Positions 38,047 through 48,245 are shown, numbered from the stretch's first letter. The stretch is 64,000 bases of DNA from Photobacterium malacitanum (GCF_900185615.1 NZ_FYAK01000001.1:343701-407700), one strand, 5' to 3'. The notes: generated from the letters alone by a model not told the origin. Numbers and translations: made by a program.

Positions 38047-38502
38047 ATGTTTTCAACATTACGAACTTTGTTTAGACAAGTTATGAATGACAGTGCGAGT
38101 GCTGGCGCAGTCGATACACCAACACTTAATCTCGCAATGGCATCATTGCTGTGTGAAGTCGCCAACGCTGATCATGATCGTGACCCACGCGAAGAACAAG
38201 CTAAAATACAACTGTTAATTAAGCTGCTTGATACCACAGAAGATCAAGCACTAATATTACTAAAACAGGCACAACAACAGAGTCAAAAAGCAGTGTCTTT
38301 GTATGAGTTCACCAATAAATTACGCGCGCTATCACAACCTCAACGCTACCAGTTGATTGAAGCTATGTGGCAAGTCGCTTATGCTGATGGCGTAATAGAT
38401 CCTTTAGAAGAAGCGGTGATCAGACAAGTCTCAGACTTGATCTACTTAGATCACTCTGAATTTATTCGTGCCAAACTAAACGCGGCAAACTTAGCCTCAT
38501 AA
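38047..38502 (+). CDS. TerB-like (tellurite resistance) domain protein
   Basis: 151 residues, all helical, matching the COG4103/TerB fold: ASLLCEVANADHDRDPREEQ (about 34-53) with acidic residues, and a repeat-like MWQVAYADGVIDPLEEAVIRQV (about 115-136). The acidic D/E clusters probably bind a metal such as Mn2+ or Ca2+. Stand-alone members have no known reaction; not a tellurite cluster here. It starts with AAGGG six bases before ATG. Confidence 0.85.
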   Translation: MFSTLRTLFRQVMNDSASAGAVDTPTLNLAMASLLCEVANADHDRDPREEQAKIQLLIKLLDTTEDQALILLKQAQQQSQKAVSLYEFTNKLRALSQPQRYQLIEAMWQVAYADGVIDPLEEAVIRQVSDLIYLDHSEFIRAKLNAANLAS

Positions 38503-38584
38503 TCACAACATCAACGACATTGCATCTTAACGTTGTAAGCCACAGTCGCTATTTACTACTGTGGCACGTTCATTTTGTCTACTA

Positions 38585-40984
38585 TTAGTGTATATCAATG
38601 GTACGGCTGGCTTTTTTATATTTAATTCGCCAACCTTGCCAGCGTGGTAATTCCCACCGTTTAGGATCTTGCTTACGGTTGCCTTGATGATAATGTGCAA
38701 TCACAGTTTTACGGCTGATCTGATATTCTATCCGCATCTCAAAATCATTTAATCTCACACTGTGCGGGTATTGATCATCAAACGCCTCACGTTCCCAATC
38801 AGGAATACCATCAAATACAAAATCTTCGGCACTAAATAAAGCAATATCATCAATAGTTTCAATGCCAAGCTCGGTAATTTGTTGTGATAACCATGTGGTT
38901 AAATCAACCACTTCAGGCTTACGCTGACACATATCAGCGTGATAATGACCTAAACCTAAGTATAAATTCCATTGTTGAATATCAACACGTAACCTTGCAG
39001 CTAATCCTTCTAATACATCATTGGCTAAAATCAAATCAACAATCGCATTACTGGCAGCTGCACCACTGACATCTTGCCATTGAGTGTCAATAACCTGCCC
39101 TGCATAGATACGTTCGATGGCGGTTTGAAAATGACCTTTGCTGGTTTCAACGGTTTGTCCTTGGCGATTTTCACCGAGATCAAGCGCAACAATTTGTGAC
39201 AGTGTCACTGGTGCAATACACGTTGCCAAAACGAGATTTTGCTTGACCCCCTTTCCGGGCAAGGCAAATTGATCAAAGACTACTGCAGCTTCAGTGGCTT
39301 GATCATGTTCTATTGCAAATAACGTATCCCGACTTAATGTGACTTCATTTAAGCCATTTGCTAATGCTTGGCGACGCCGCTGACGACGTATATAAACTAA
39401 TTCAGAGGCAGCATCCATCACAGCTTCTATCCACGGCTGACGCCGAAATGCACTACTCACTTCAAGCTGCGGCAATTGCAGTACTTCGCGCATTTTAGAC
39501 GCTAACAATCGTGCTTCTGCACGCATGTTGTCATCAACGGTTAACCATTCAGGAACAGGAGCGGCTCTTACAATTTTAATTAATGCCGTTGCATCGCAAT
39601 ATTGCTGTCCGAGCCATAAAAACAACGCCTGCTGATCTTGCTCTGATTTCGGCGGTTGCCACAATTTCTGCGGAATAGATAACGCTGCCGCTAAATCAAC
39701 CATGGCTTCTTGATGGCGGCGCTCAGGCATCGCAGTAATTAAATGGGCAAATAAGCTATCAATCGGTAATTGATACAAACGCCGACCATAATCAGTGACA
39801 GTCTCATCATTTGTGACTGCTTTCATAGCCAGCAAAGCCTCAAAGGCGCTCGCTAAGGTTTTCTCTGGCAAAGGATCAATAAAAGTCAATTGTGAAAATT
39901 TAGCATCACAGCATAAAGCGGCTAAATACGGTTCAACTAACTCTTCACGTTGTAATTCTGCAGGCGTTAATCGCTCTAGTGGCGCAGCTTTGCCATATAA
40001 ACGCAGACAGACACCATCTCTTACTCGCCCAGCACGGCCTTTACGTTGCTCTGCGCTGGCTTTGGAAATCGCATGCAGTGATAACACCGTTCGACCATTG
40101 CGTTGATGAGTACGACGCTCTAAACCTGAGTCAATAATTAATGTTACACCAGGAATGGTCAGCGATGTTTCAGCAACATTAGTGGCTAAGATAATCCGTT
40201 GTTTCTCACAAGCGGTTAATGCCCGTTGGCGTTCATCATCAGTAACTGAGGCATGTAATGGGATCACATCAATCTCACCTGCAGCAACCTCATCGATAAA
40301 ATAGCGCTTTAGAGATTGAGTTATTGAAGTAATTTCCTTTCTACCCGGTAAAAATATCAATATATCTTGGTGATCTTGATAATGTTGACTGAGTAATTTA
40401 ACGATCCGCTGTTCAAGATGATCGCCACTAGGCATCGTTTGGTTATCTGCAGCACAATGATAAACCTCAACCTCAAAGTTGCGTCCTGTCGCATGTAAAT
40501 GAGCCGCAGCTAAATATTCAACCAGTCGTTGGCTATCAATAGTGGCTGATGTAGCAACTAAGCGATGGCTCTGACGCTGTCTTAATAGTGCTAGCAATAA
40601 ATCAGTATCCCAACGCCGTTCATGGAATTCATCAATAATCACAATGTCGAAATGGGATAACTGATCGTCACTTAACCACCGCAGTGCAACGCCAGGTGTT
40701 GCAAATACAACTTGAGTATTTTCATCAAAATGTTGTTCAAAACGAATCGCATAGCCTACTGAAATTTGCTGTGGATTAGCCACTTCAGTGGTTAAGTATT
40801 CAGCTAACGATGTACAGGCGACACGTCGCGGTTCAACCACCAGCACACGACCAACTTGTGCAGCCCATAAAGGTAAACGAGTTGATTTTCCCGATCCGGT
40901 TTCAGCTTCAACCACTATGTGCTGCTGAGATAATGCTGTTAAAAAATCGGACTTAATACTATCAATAGGCAATGAAGCGTACAT
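38585..40984 (-). CDS. hrpB: ATP-dependent helicase HrpB
   Basis: DEAH/RHA-type helicase of 799 residues. Walker A AETGSGKST (about 27-35), DEFH box (IIDEFHERRWD, about 115-125), SATID motif III and QRKGRAGR motif VI, then HA2 and a C-terminal HrpB domain. DEFH in place of DEAH is the HrpB form, distinguishing it from HrpA in the same window. The cellular role is poorly known. Divergent from menB. Confidence 0.95.
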   Translation of the reverse strand: MYASLPIDSIKSDFLTALSQQHIVVEAETGSGKSTRLPLWAAQVGRVLVVEPRRVACTSLAEYLTTEVANPQQISVGYAIRFEQHFDENTQVVFATPGVALRWLSDDQLSHFDIVIIDEFHERRWDTDLLLALLRQRQSHRLVATSATIDSQRLVEYLAAAHLHATGRNFEVEVYHCAADNQTMPSGDHLEQRIVKLLSQHYQDHQDILIFLPGRKEITSITQSLKRYFIDEVAAGEIDVIPLHASVTDDERQRALTACEKQRIILATNVAETSLTIPGVTLIIDSGLERRTHQRNGRTVLSLHAISKASAEQRKGRAGRVRDGVCLRLYGKAAPLERLTPAELQREELVEPYLAALCCDAKFSQLTFIDPLPEKTLASAFEALLAMKAVTNDETVTDYGRRLYQLPIDSLFAHLITAMPERRHQEAMVDLAAALSIPQKLWQPPKSEQDQQALFLWLGQQYCDATALIKIVRAAPVPEWLTVDDNMRAEARLLASKMREVLQLPQLEVSSAFRRQPWIEAVMDAASELVYIRRQRRRQALANGLNEVTLSRDTLFAIEHDQATEAAVVFDQFALPGKGVKQNLVLATCIAPVTLSQIVALDLGENRQGQTVETSKGHFQTAIERIYAGQVIDTQWQDVSGAAASNAIVDLILANDVLEGLAARLRVDIQQWNLYLGLGHYHADMCQRKPEVVDLTTWLSQQITELGIETIDDIALFSAEDFVFDGIPDWEREAFDDQYPHSVRLNDFEMRIEYQISRKTVIAHYHQGNRKQDPKRWELPRWQGWRIKYKKASRTIDIH

Positions 40985-41182
40985 AATTCAATCTATTACT
41001 GATTCTGACGGTCTTATTGTGACAACAAACAATGGTAATGTCATTGCACAGCTTACATAGTTGTTGATTCCATAAACAATCACCCATTAATTTTAGATAT
41101 TATGTCAGTTTCGTCCTACAATAATTGACTTTTTGCTGTAACTCCCTAGCCTTACAGCATCTACTTATGGAGGCTGCGCCGT

Positions 41183-42079
41183 ATGACTAGCAAAACCATT
41201 TTTAACCCTGAATTATGGGAAGCCGTTCCGGGCTTTAACTTTGAAGATATCACTTATCATCGTGCCAAAGCGCATGGTACTGTACGTATTGCCATTGATC
41301 GCCCTGATTGCTTAAATGCCTTTCGTCCAAAAACGGTTGATGAACTGTACACTGCGCTTGATCATGCACGTCAATGGTCTGATGTTGGCTGTGTATTAAT
41401 TACCGGTAATGGTCCATCGCATAAAGGACAGTGGTCTTTCTCATCGGGTGGCGATCAACGCATCCGTGGTAAAGATGGCTATAAATATGAAGGCGCCGAA
41501 GAAGGGACTGCCGATGTGGCTCGTATGGGTCGATTGCATATCCTTGAAGTACAACGTTTGATTCGTTTTATGCCAAAAGTTGTAATTGCGGTTGTTCCGG
41601 GTTGGGCTGTTGGCGGTGGTCATAGTCTGCATGTGGTATGCGACTTAACCCTTGCATCAAAAGAACATGCTGTATTTAAACAAACCGATCCTGATGTAGC
41701 ATCATTTGACTCTGGTTATGGCTCTGCATACTTAGCAAAAATGATTGGCCAAAAACGTGCTCGTGAAATCTTCTTCTGTGGTTTTAACTACAGTGCTCAA
41801 GAAGCTTATGACATGGGTATGGTTAACAAAGTCGTTGATCACTTTGAGCTTGAAGAAGAAGCACTGCGTTGGGCGAAAGAAATTAACAGTAAATCACCAA
41901 CAGCAATGCGCATGCTTAAATATGGCTTTAACTTACCAGACGATGGTCTTGTGGGTCAGCAATTATTTGCAGGTGAAGCGACGCGCTTAGCTTACGGAAC
42001 AGCTGAAGCACAAGAAGGTCGTGATGCTTTCCTTGAGAAACGCGATCAAGATTTCAGTAAATTCCCTTGGCATTATTAA
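41183..42079 (+). CDS. menB: 1,4-dihydroxy-2-naphthoyl-CoA synthase, type II
   Basis: Crotonase-fold enzyme that cyclises o-succinylbenzoyl-CoA in menaquinone synthesis. 298 residues: NAFRPKTVDELYTALDHAR (about 45-63), SSGGDQRIRG (88-97), GGGH oxyanion-hole region (144-147), and QTD (167-169). In type I MenB (E. coli) the QTG position binds bicarbonate; type II enzymes have Asp there and need none, so this is type II. The sequence is strikingly like the actinobacterial form (LHILEVQRLIRFMPKVV, GLVGQQLFAGEATRLAY). It stands alone, away from other men genes. GGAGG ribosome site. Confidence 0.92.
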   Translation: MTSKTIFNPELWEAVPGFNFEDITYHRAKAHGTVRIAIDRPDCLNAFRPKTVDELYTALDHARQWSDVGCVLITGNGPSHKGQWSFSSGGDQRIRGKDGYKYEGAEEGTADVARMGRLHILEVQRLIRFMPKVVIAVVPGWAVGGGHSLHVVCDLTLASKEHAVFKQTDPDVASFDSGYGSAYLAKMIGQKRAREIFFCGFNYSAQEAYDMGMVNKVVDHFELEEEALRWAKEINSKSPTAMRMLKYGFNLPDDGLVGQQLFAGEATRLAYGTAEAQEGRDAFLEKRDQDFSKFPWHY

Positions 42080-42114
42080 TCGCAGATTATCATTAATCTC
42101 ATCTGTTTACTGAC

Positions 42115-42148
42115 AAATAAAAGCTCTTACTTTTAAGGGCTTTTATTT
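42115..42148 (+). terminator. Terminator after menB
   Basis: AAATAAAAGCTCTT pairs with AAGGGCTTTTATTT (one mismatch), with a short loop. Confidence 0.8.
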
Positions 42149-42336
42149 TATAAAGTACTTTCCTGCTGCAAAAAAACGCCATATTTATTGTTATTAATAA
42201 AATAAACACCAGAAACATGATCACTTTCTCGAAATAAATCACTCTACCCTTTGAATTATCAACGATGAAGTTCTAGCATTAGCACAATTGAAATAATCGT
42301 TCCTTTTTCTGGCTTAATCGCAACAGAGTTTACTGT

Positions 42337-44025
42337 ATGAACAACAATAAAAGACCGCTATATATACCTTACGCCGGCCCAATACTTCTTGAGACGCCAT
42401 TACTTAACAAAGGCAGCGCATTCTCTGTTGAAGAGCGTATGTTCTTCAATCTAGAAGGTCTTCTACCTGAAGCCATCGAATCAATTGAAGAACAAACTGA
42501 TCGTGCTTATCAGCAATATCAAAAATTCGATAATGATATGGATCGCCATATCTATTTACGTAATATTCAAGATACTAACGAAACGCTTTTCTACCGTTTA
42601 GTTGAAAATCATATCACCGAAATGATGCCGATTATTTACACGCCAACGGTGGGCTCTGCGTGTGAAGATTTCTCCAATATCTATCGTCGTGGACGCGGTT
42701 TATTTATTTCATACCCAAATCGTGATCGTATTGAAGACATGCTCAATAACGCGTCACGTCAAAATGTAAAAGTGATCGTTGTTACCGATGGTGAACGTAT
42801 TCTTGGTTTAGGCGACCAAGGTATCGGTGGCATGGGTATTCCTATTGGTAAACTATCACTTTACACCGCATGTGGTGGCATTAGTCCTGCTTACACCTTG
42901 CCTGTCGTACTTGATGTAGGTACTAATAACCCACAACGTTTATCTGATCCTATGTATATGGGTTGGCGTCACACTCGTATAACGGGTAGCGAATATGACA
43001 ATTTTGTCGATGACTTTATTCAAGCTGTTAAGCACCGTTGGCCTGAAGCATTAATTCAATTTGAAGATTTCGCTCAAAAAAATGCCATGCCGTTACTTGA
43101 ACGTTATAAAGATAAAGTGTGCTGCTTTAACGATGACATTCAAGGTACTGCTGCTGTCACTGTTGGTTCATTATTAGCAGCATGTAAGGCCGCTGGTACC
43201 AAATTATCAGATCAACGTGTCACTTTCTTAGGTGCAGGCTCTGCCGGTTGTGGTATCGCAGAAGCGATTATTGCCCAGATGGTGGCTGATGGTATTACTG
43301 ATGCTCAAGCACGTAGCCAAGTATTCATGGTGGATCGTTGGGGCTTGTTAGTTGAAAACATGCCAAATCTACTCAACTTCCAACAAGCACTAGTACAGAA
43401 AAACACCAACATTCAAGATTGGGAGTTGCTAGATAATAACATCTCATTATTGGATGTTATGCGTAACGCTAAACCTACGGTATTAATTGGTGTTTCTGGT
43501 GTACCTGGATTGTTCAGTGAAGAAGTGATCCGTGAAATGTACGCTCACTGTCCTCGCCCTATTATCTTTCCATTATCAAACCCAACCAGTCGTGTTGAAG
43601 CAACACCGTTTGATTTAATTCATTGGACTGAAGGTAATGCACTAGTTGCAACAGGTTCACCTTTTGATCCTGTTGTTTACGAAGGTAAAACTTACCCAAT
43701 CGTACAGTGTAACAATAGCTATATTTTCCCAGGTATTGGTCTGGGTGTGCTTGCAGTTAATGCTCGCCGTGTAACCAATGAAATGTTGATGGAAAGTAGT
43801 CGTGCTTTAGCTGAATGCTCACCATTAGCGATTCATGGTGAGGGCCCGTTATTACCCGGTCTTGAAGATATTCAAAAAGTATCACGTAAAATTGCTTTTG
43901 CGGTTGCTAAAAAAGCAGTTGAACAACATAAGGCACCAAAGAATTCTGATGAACGTATTCGTGAGAAGATCGATGCTAATTTCTGGCAATCAGAATACCG
44001 TCGTTACAAACGTACTTCATTCTAA
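42337..44025 (+). CDS. maeA: NAD-dependent malic enzyme
   Basis: Oxidatively decarboxylates malate to pyruvate with NAD+. 562 residues, the SfcA/MaeA length. [13 protein letters not shown] (about 98-110), a metal site in [13 protein letters not shown] (about 264-276), the Rossmann motif [15 protein letters not shown] (about 300) and [12 protein letters not shown] near 420 are diagnostic. Large-subunit-type malic enzyme without a C-terminal phosphotransacetylase domain. Monocistronic with a strong terminator. Confidence 0.96.
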   Translation: MNNNKRPLYIPYAGPILLETPLLNKGSAFSVEERMFFNLEGLLPEAIESIEEQTDRAYQQYQKFDNDMDRHIYLRNIQDTNETLFYRLVENHITEMMPIIYTPTVGSACEDFSNIYRRGRGLFISYPNRDRIEDMLNNASRQNVKVIVVTDGERILGLGDQGIGGMGIPIGKLSLYTACGGISPAYTLPVVLDVGTNNPQRLSDPMYMGWRHTRITGSEYDNFVDDFIQAVKHRWPEALIQFEDFAQKNAMPLLERYKDKVCCFNDDIQGTAAVTVGSLLAACKAAGTKLSDQRVTFLGAGSAGCGIAEAIIAQMVADGITDAQARSQVFMVDRWGLLVENMPNLLNFQQALVQKNTNIQDWELLDNNISLLDVMRNAKPTVLIGVSGVPGLFSEEVIREMYAHCPRPIIFPLSNPTSRVEATPFDLIHWTEGNALVATGSPFDPVVYEGKTYPIVQCNNSYIFPGIGLGVLAVNARRVTNEMLMESSRALAECSPLAIHGEGPLLPGLEDIQKVSRKIAFAVAKKAVEQHKAPKNSDERIREKIDANFWQSEYRRYKRTSF

Positions 44026-44046
44026 ATTTAACAGCCTTTAATCTCT

Positions 44047-44083
44047 AATTCGAAGCGTTCGATAACGCTTCGAATTTTTATTT
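44047..44083 (+). terminator. Terminator after maeA
   Basis: AATTCGAAGCGTT pairs perfectly with AACGCTTCGAATT around CGAT, then TTTATTT. Confidence 0.93.
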
Positions 44084-44223
44084 AAAGCGTTTTAATGCAT
44101 GAACTTGCGCACAAAAACTACAAACTCTCTCAATTAGTGGCGCTGTTTTCTCTTTTTTGAACAATAATATATTTTATTAAGGTAAGATATTAATAAAGCA
44201 TTAAATTTTTAGTTTGGATAATT

Positions 44224-44976
44224 ATGAAACTGCTCAACATTATTCGCATTACTGCAGTTCTCTTTATCATTTTTGTAGCCTCATTATTATTACTTGATCG
44301 CTGGGTATCTGCGCAAACAGAAAGCCGTATTTATCATGATCCAGCAAAATTACCATCATATAATGTCGGCTTAGTATTAGGGACAAGCAAATACATCGCA
44401 AAAACACTCAACCCCTATTATACCTACCGCATGTCTGCCGCTATCGATCTTTATAAAAAGAACAAGATTGATGTATTTTTAGTTAGCGGCGATAATGCAC
44501 ACCGTTCATATAATGAACCTCGAACCATGAAACGTGACTTATTAAAAGCAGGCGTACCTAGTAATGAAATAGTATTAGATTATGCCGGCTTTCGTACTCT
44601 CGATTCTGTCGTGCGAGCAAAAGAAGTCTTTGACGCTGATCATTTTGTTATTATTACCCAACAATTTCATTGTGAGCGAGCGCTTTTTATTGCCGATCAT
44701 TACAACATTAATGCTGTCTGCTTAGCCGTAAAAGAACCCCGTCGTGGTATGGCGAGTTTTAAAATTCGTGTTCGAGAAGTCTTTGCTCGTGTTAAAGCGA
44801 TGATTGATCTGTTTATATTACATGTACAACCTAAATTTTTAGGTCCCAAAGAGCCTATTATTGATCCACTAATAAAAACGCAACCAGCAGTTATCCCCAC
44901 CAAGCCAAATAGCAACGCCGTAATAGAAATCGCACCACCATCGGCAGCAATTACAACTCAACCTAACATTGAATAG
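44224..44976 (+). CDS. sanA: SanA/YdcF-like DUF218 protein
   Basis: 250 residues with one N-terminal TM anchor (about 6-27) and a periplasmic DUF218 domain: GLVLGTSKY (about 49), FLVSGDNAHRSYNEPRTM (about 80-97), ITQQFHCERALFIA (about 144-157). Resembles SanA, which in E. coli affects the envelope barrier to vancomycin at high temperature. The C-terminal 40 residues are Pro/Thr/Ile-rich and beyond the usual SanA end. Envelope-maintenance role inferred. Confidence 0.88.
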   Translation: MKLLNIIRITAVLFIIFVASLLLLDRWVSAQTESRIYHDPAKLPSYNVGLVLGTSKYIAKTLNPYYTYRMSAAIDLYKKNKIDVFLVSGDNAHRSYNEPRTMKRDLLKAGVPSNEIVLDYAGFRTLDSVVRAKEVFDADHFVIITQQFHCERALFIADHYNINAVCLAVKEPRRGMASFKIRVREVFARVKAMIDLFILHVQPKFLGPKEPIIDPLIKTQPAVIPTKPNSNAVIEIAPPSAAITTQPNIE

Positions 44977-44987
44977 GCACTAAAACC

Positions 44988-45023
44988 AAAAAAGCCAATC
45001 GCTTTATTAAACGATTGGCTTTA
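44988..45023 (+). terminator. Hairpin after sanA
   Basis: AAAGCCAATCG (44991-45001) pairs with CGATTGGCTTT (45012-45022); the T-tract is short. Confidence 0.75.
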
Positions 45024-45046
45024 TCAGTTAATCCCTAAAAATACGA

Positions 45047-45160
45047 CTAACTGTGTTTTTTATTGTTCATATTACTAAGCACCCGTTTACGTACTGCCTG
45101 TAAATGCTCTTGCGCTTCTTTATGAATTTTTTTAGTTAAACACAATTTTTTTTCTTTCAT
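45047..45160 (-). CDS. Possible 37-residue basic protein
   Basis: A reverse-strand frame of 37 codons (MKEKKLCLTKKIHKEAQEHL..., ending NNKKHS). It is lysine- and arginine-rich and helical by composition, with no signal peptide. No clear ribosome site precedes it. The rest of 45161-45481 is AT-rich with nothing else I recognise. Could be a real small basic protein or chance. Confidence 0.3.
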   Translation of the reverse strand: MKEKKLCLTKKIHKEAQEHLQAVRKRVLSNMNNKKHS

Positions 45161-45481
45161 TATTAACTAGCCATTGTCCGTAATGTATAGGCATCAAGTT
45201 GCAAAACTTATCTTACCATAAACAAAAATCATCTGCACTGACTATTATTTATGAAATTATATAGCGTAAAAACATTACAGCGTTAAAATAATATTCCAAA
45301 TAAAATAAATACTATCATTGAAATTCACACCAAGATCACAACAACAACAAAAAACAAACAACCACTATTTTATTTATATAACTTCATCACATAAAGTCAC
45401 CACGACACGACGTATTATCACTTCCGCTAAATAAAGCTAATTATAAAAATAATGTCGCCTTAATATATGGAAGATTCACCT

Positions 45482-46852
45482 ATGACAGCCCTCACACTTA
45501 CGCTCAAACAGTGGTTATTCAATAAAAATAGCCTGATCCTTATCGGCAATTGTTTAATGATGCTCATTCTACTCAATACATTACCTTTTGAACGCAATGT
45601 AGTTATTGGATTAAGTATTCTTTTTTTCGTTGCTGTTATGTGGCTAACTGAAGCTATTCACGTCAGTATTACTGCCTTACTGGTACCTTTATTTGCAGTT
45701 GGGTTTGGCGTTTTTGATACATCTAAAGCGCTAGCCAGTTTTTCAAATCCAATTATCTTTTTATTTTTAGGTGGATTTGCACTGGCTGCAGCCCTACACA
45801 AACAGCAACTTGACCAAATAATTGCTGACAAAGTGCTTATTGCAGCAAAAGGAAGAATGTCAGTTGCAGTATTTATGCTATTTGGTGTCACTGCTGGATT
45901 ATCCATGTGGATCAGTAACACAGCAACAACAGCGATGATGTTACCGCTTGTACTTGGTGTCCTTAGTAAAGTGAACACTAAAAGTGGCCATAAAACCTAC
46001 GTCTTTGTTCTGCTTGGGACCGCTTATTGCGCTAGTATTGGTGGCATAGCAACAATTGTTGGTAGTCCACCAAATGCCATTGCTGCAGCAGAAGTTGGAT
46101 TAAGTTTTACCGAATGGATGTCCTTTGGCGTTCCGGTCACAATTATTCTATTACCCCTTACTGTTGCATTACTGTATATCACCTTAAAGCCCGATCTTAA
46201 TCATCAATTTGAGCTCGATCACTCACCAATCCAATGGAGCAATGGTAAATTAATTACCATGGCAATTTTTTTAATCACTGTTACTTTATGGATTTTCAGT
46301 AACCCGATTAATGCGTTATTAGGCGGTTTTTCTAAATTTGATACTTTAGTTGCACTTAGCGCAATCATAATGCTTGCTGTGTCACGCGTGGTGGAGTGGA
46401 AAGATATTAAAAACTCAACTGATTGGGGAGTACTATTACTTTTTGGCGGTGGTATTTGCCTAAGTAACATTCTTAAAGCAACAGGCACGAGCGTTTTTCT
46501 CGCTAACGAACTCAGTAATATGTTACAGCAAGCTGGTCTTTTACTCACCATACTAGCTGTTACTATTTTCGTGGTCTTTCTGACTGAATTTGCAAGTAAT
46601 ACAGCCAGTGCTGCTTTGTTAGTCCCTGTCTTTGCAACTGTCGCTGAAGCTCTTGGTGTATCACCGATTGTATTATCGGCGTTAATTGCAATTAGTGCAT
46701 CTTGTGCATTCATGTTACCTGTAGCCACACCACCAAACGCGATTGTCTTTAGTACTGGTTTTATAAAACAAAGTGAGATGATGCGAGTAGGTTTTTATTT
46801 AAATATTGTTTGTATTATCTTTTTAACTGTTTTTACATGGTTATTCTGGTAA
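45482..46852 (+). CDS. DASS-family carboxylate:Na+ symporter
   Basis: 456 residues with about 11-13 TM segments. The DASS (SLC13/CitT-like) double signature is present: [11 protein letters not shown] (about 145) and [11 protein letters not shown] (about 378), each in a re-entrant loop that binds Na+ and dicarboxylate, plus GSPPNAIA and TPPNAIV. Probable substrates are succinate, malate, citrate or sulfate; not decidable. ATG 45482 follows GGAAGA by seven bases; ATG 45467 is an alternative. A terminator follows. Confidence 0.9.
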   Translation: MTALTLTLKQWLFNKNSLILIGNCLMMLILLNTLPFERNVVIGLSILFFVAVMWLTEAIHVSITALLVPLFAVGFGVFDTSKALASFSNPIIFLFLGGFALAAALHKQQLDQIIADKVLIAAKGRMSVAVFMLFGVTAGLSMWISNTATTAMMLPLVLGVLSKVNTKSGHKTYVFVLLGTAYCASIGGIATIVGSPPNAIAAAEVGLSFTEWMSFGVPVTIILLPLTVALLYITLKPDLNHQFELDHSPIQWSNGKLITMAIFLITVTLWIFSNPINALLGGFSKFDTLVALSAIIMLAVSRVVEWKDIKNSTDWGVLLLFGGGICLSNILKATGTSVFLANELSNMLQQAGLLLTILAVTIFVVFLTEFASNTASAALLVPVFATVAEALGVSPIVLSALIAISASCAFMLPVATPPNAIVFSTGFIKQSEMMRVGFYLNIVCIIFLTVFTWLFW

Positions 46853-46864
46853 TTATCAATCCAT

Positions 46865-46894
46865 AAAAAAGGTGACGATAATCGTCACCTTTTA
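46865..46894. terminator. Bidirectional terminator
   Basis: AAAAGGTGACGA pairs with TCGTCACCTTTT. Serves the DASS gene and the leftward 133-residue gene. Confidence 0.92.
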
Positions 46895-46895
46895 A

Positions 46896-47297
46896 TTACT
46901 TTACATCTAAAACAAACAGTAATTGTTCAGTATTACCTTGAACAAATTCAATAGTACTATCTATTTTATTATGTAATTCATCTAGTTGATGCTCTTCAAG
47001 AGAATATGGCAGATAAACAATAAGTTGTTTTATACCTTCTTGTTTAGCTAAACATAACAATCGAATTAAATTCCTTGTATCACTCGCATTGCTTGATAAA
47101 ACTTTTAATGCTTTCTTTTCTAATCGCTCAGAACAAGAGAACTGATTTCTCGTGGTTTTTATCGTTACTTCAAATGAAGGTACTAAATATTTCAAAGCAT
47201 CTATAAATGACAAACGTTGCTGGCATGATTTAGACAAAAAATTTGTATAATCAAAAATAACAGCATTTTCAGCAACGTTATCAATTACTGTTTCCAT
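46896..47297 (-). CDS. Unrecognised 133-residue protein
   Basis: Soluble, with no signal peptide or TM segment, mixed alpha/beta by eye: IFDYTNFL (about 14-21), a Cys/Lys region (FSCSERLEKKALKVL, about 53-67), KQLIVYLPYSLEEHQLDELH (about 89-108) and a C-terminal LLFVLDVK strand. I recognise no family. Its upstream region is unusually structured: a perfect 19-bp palindrome about 50 bases ahead of the ATG, another inverted repeat and a consensus CRP site. It looks tightly controlled. Convergent with the DASS transporter, sharing its terminator. Confidence 0.65.
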   Translation of the reverse strand: METVIDNVAENAVIFDYTNFLSKSCQQRLSFIDALKYLVPSFEVTIKTTRNQFSCSERLEKKALKVLSSNASDTRNLIRLLCLAKQEGIKQLIVYLPYSLEEHQLDELHNKIDSTIEFVQGNTEQLLFVLDVK

Positions 47298-47345
47298 AGC
47301 TATCCTTAGTCAGAAACATAATATTTATTCTATATAATATTGCTC

Positions 47346-47364
47346 TCGTTAGTTTAACTAACGA
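47346..47364. promoter_or_regulatory. Perfect 19-bp palindrome, candidate operator
   Basis: TCGTTAGTT, T, AACTAACGA. It lies 49-67 bases upstream of the 133-residue gene's start, a typical repressor-site position. Confidence 0.6.
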
Positions 47365-47390
47365 ATATAATCACTATACGTCGATATTAA

Positions 47391-47417
47391 TTTTAATTGT
47401 ACATGTGTCAATTAAAA
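47391..47417. repeat. Inverted repeat
   Basis: TTTTAATTG and CAATTAAAA, perfect 9-bp arms separated by nine bases, between the 19-bp palindrome and the CRP site. Confidence 0.5.
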
Positions 47418-47419
47418 TA

Positions 47420-47435
47420 TGTGATACAAATCACA
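47420..47435. promoter_or_regulatory. Consensus CRP site
   Basis: TGTGA, six bases, TCACA: a perfect match to the CRP core. It is 123 bases before the 133-residue gene. Confidence 0.7.
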
Positions 47436-47600
47436 CTCAAACGATAGATAGTCAATTTAAAAACACCTTTAAAACAACCGTTTAACACAAACAAAACAAT
47501 AAATACCCTTTAACAAAGAAATAATCTATACAATCACTGCTTGCTCGCAAAAAATAGCTAGTAGTAATAATTTACCTTAGCTTCAACTGCCACATTACCA

Positions 47601-47760
47601 TTAAGCAGGCCTTTCACCCTTTGCTAAACACATATTAATTGCCTCAATAACAGCGAGTAAATCCGCTGACTGTATCCACCATATGATCAGCTTGATAATC
47701 ACGAAATGCCGTTATTGCTGTTTTACTAAACCATTACGATGTAAATATTTTGTTGATCTG
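47601..47760 (-). pseudogene. Possible decayed coding remnant
   Basis: On the minus strand, pieces of coding-like sequence occur in shifted frames: TAFRDYQADHMVDT, then after a frame change SADLLAVIEAINMCLAKGERPA and a stop at 47601. This looks like the C-terminal end of a broken enzyme gene. I cannot name the family. The surrounding 47436-48035 has no other gene. Confidence 0.3.
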
Positions 47761-48035
47761 ACGTTTCGATTAATCGCCCTTATGATGGTTTAGACCAAAA
47801 CAATGTATATCGTATCGCTCTCATATGAACAATTAGTGACCATACTGGCTTTGCAACACAAACTTCATTTTTGAACATATTGTCAGCGCACTAAGCTGCC
47901 TATTTCACACAACTAAAATAATTAAACGGTATTTTATTCATCAACTTTGCAATTAATCGACCCAAATTAACGCTATTTAAGATATTGAATCAAATTAACC
48001 TCAAAAACGGCTGGTAACTTACTGCTTACAAGTCT

Positions 48036-48192
48036 AAAATTGCCCCGTTTGGGGAGTAGTCACAATTGTTCGTCTGTCGTCATCTCGAAGCCACAAGCTT
48101 CCGGCAGCCGTGAATGGATTTGCTAATAGTCATCGTTGTCACCCATAGACAACACTACTAGCACCATTTTGACGAGACCAATGCCATTATCG
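48036..48192 (+). ncRNA. yybP-ykoY (Mn2+) riboswitch
   Basis: Contains the conserved GGGGAGTAG (48051-48059) and the GACGAGACCA box (48171-48180) of this riboswitch class, separated by about 110 bases of helical sequence, and it lies before a TerC/Alx gene as in E. coli alx. It binds Mn2+ and turns on downstream expression. Boundaries are approximate. An ORF from 48136 across this RNA is spurious. Confidence 0.85.
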
Positions 48193-48214
48193 TTTACATC
48201 AACATGTAATCGAA

Positions 48215-48245
48215 CCGACGCAATCTCATTGCGTGGGTTTTTTTT
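48215..48245 (+). terminator. Riboswitch expression-platform terminator
   Basis: CCGACGCAAT pairs with ATTGCGTGGG (one mismatch), followed by eight Ts. It would stop transcription before terC when Mn2+ is low. Confidence 0.85.

Noticed and set aside
46219..46728. 169-codon antisense frame
   Set aside because: Lies wholly inside the DASS transporter gene; composition is what antisense of membrane codons gives.
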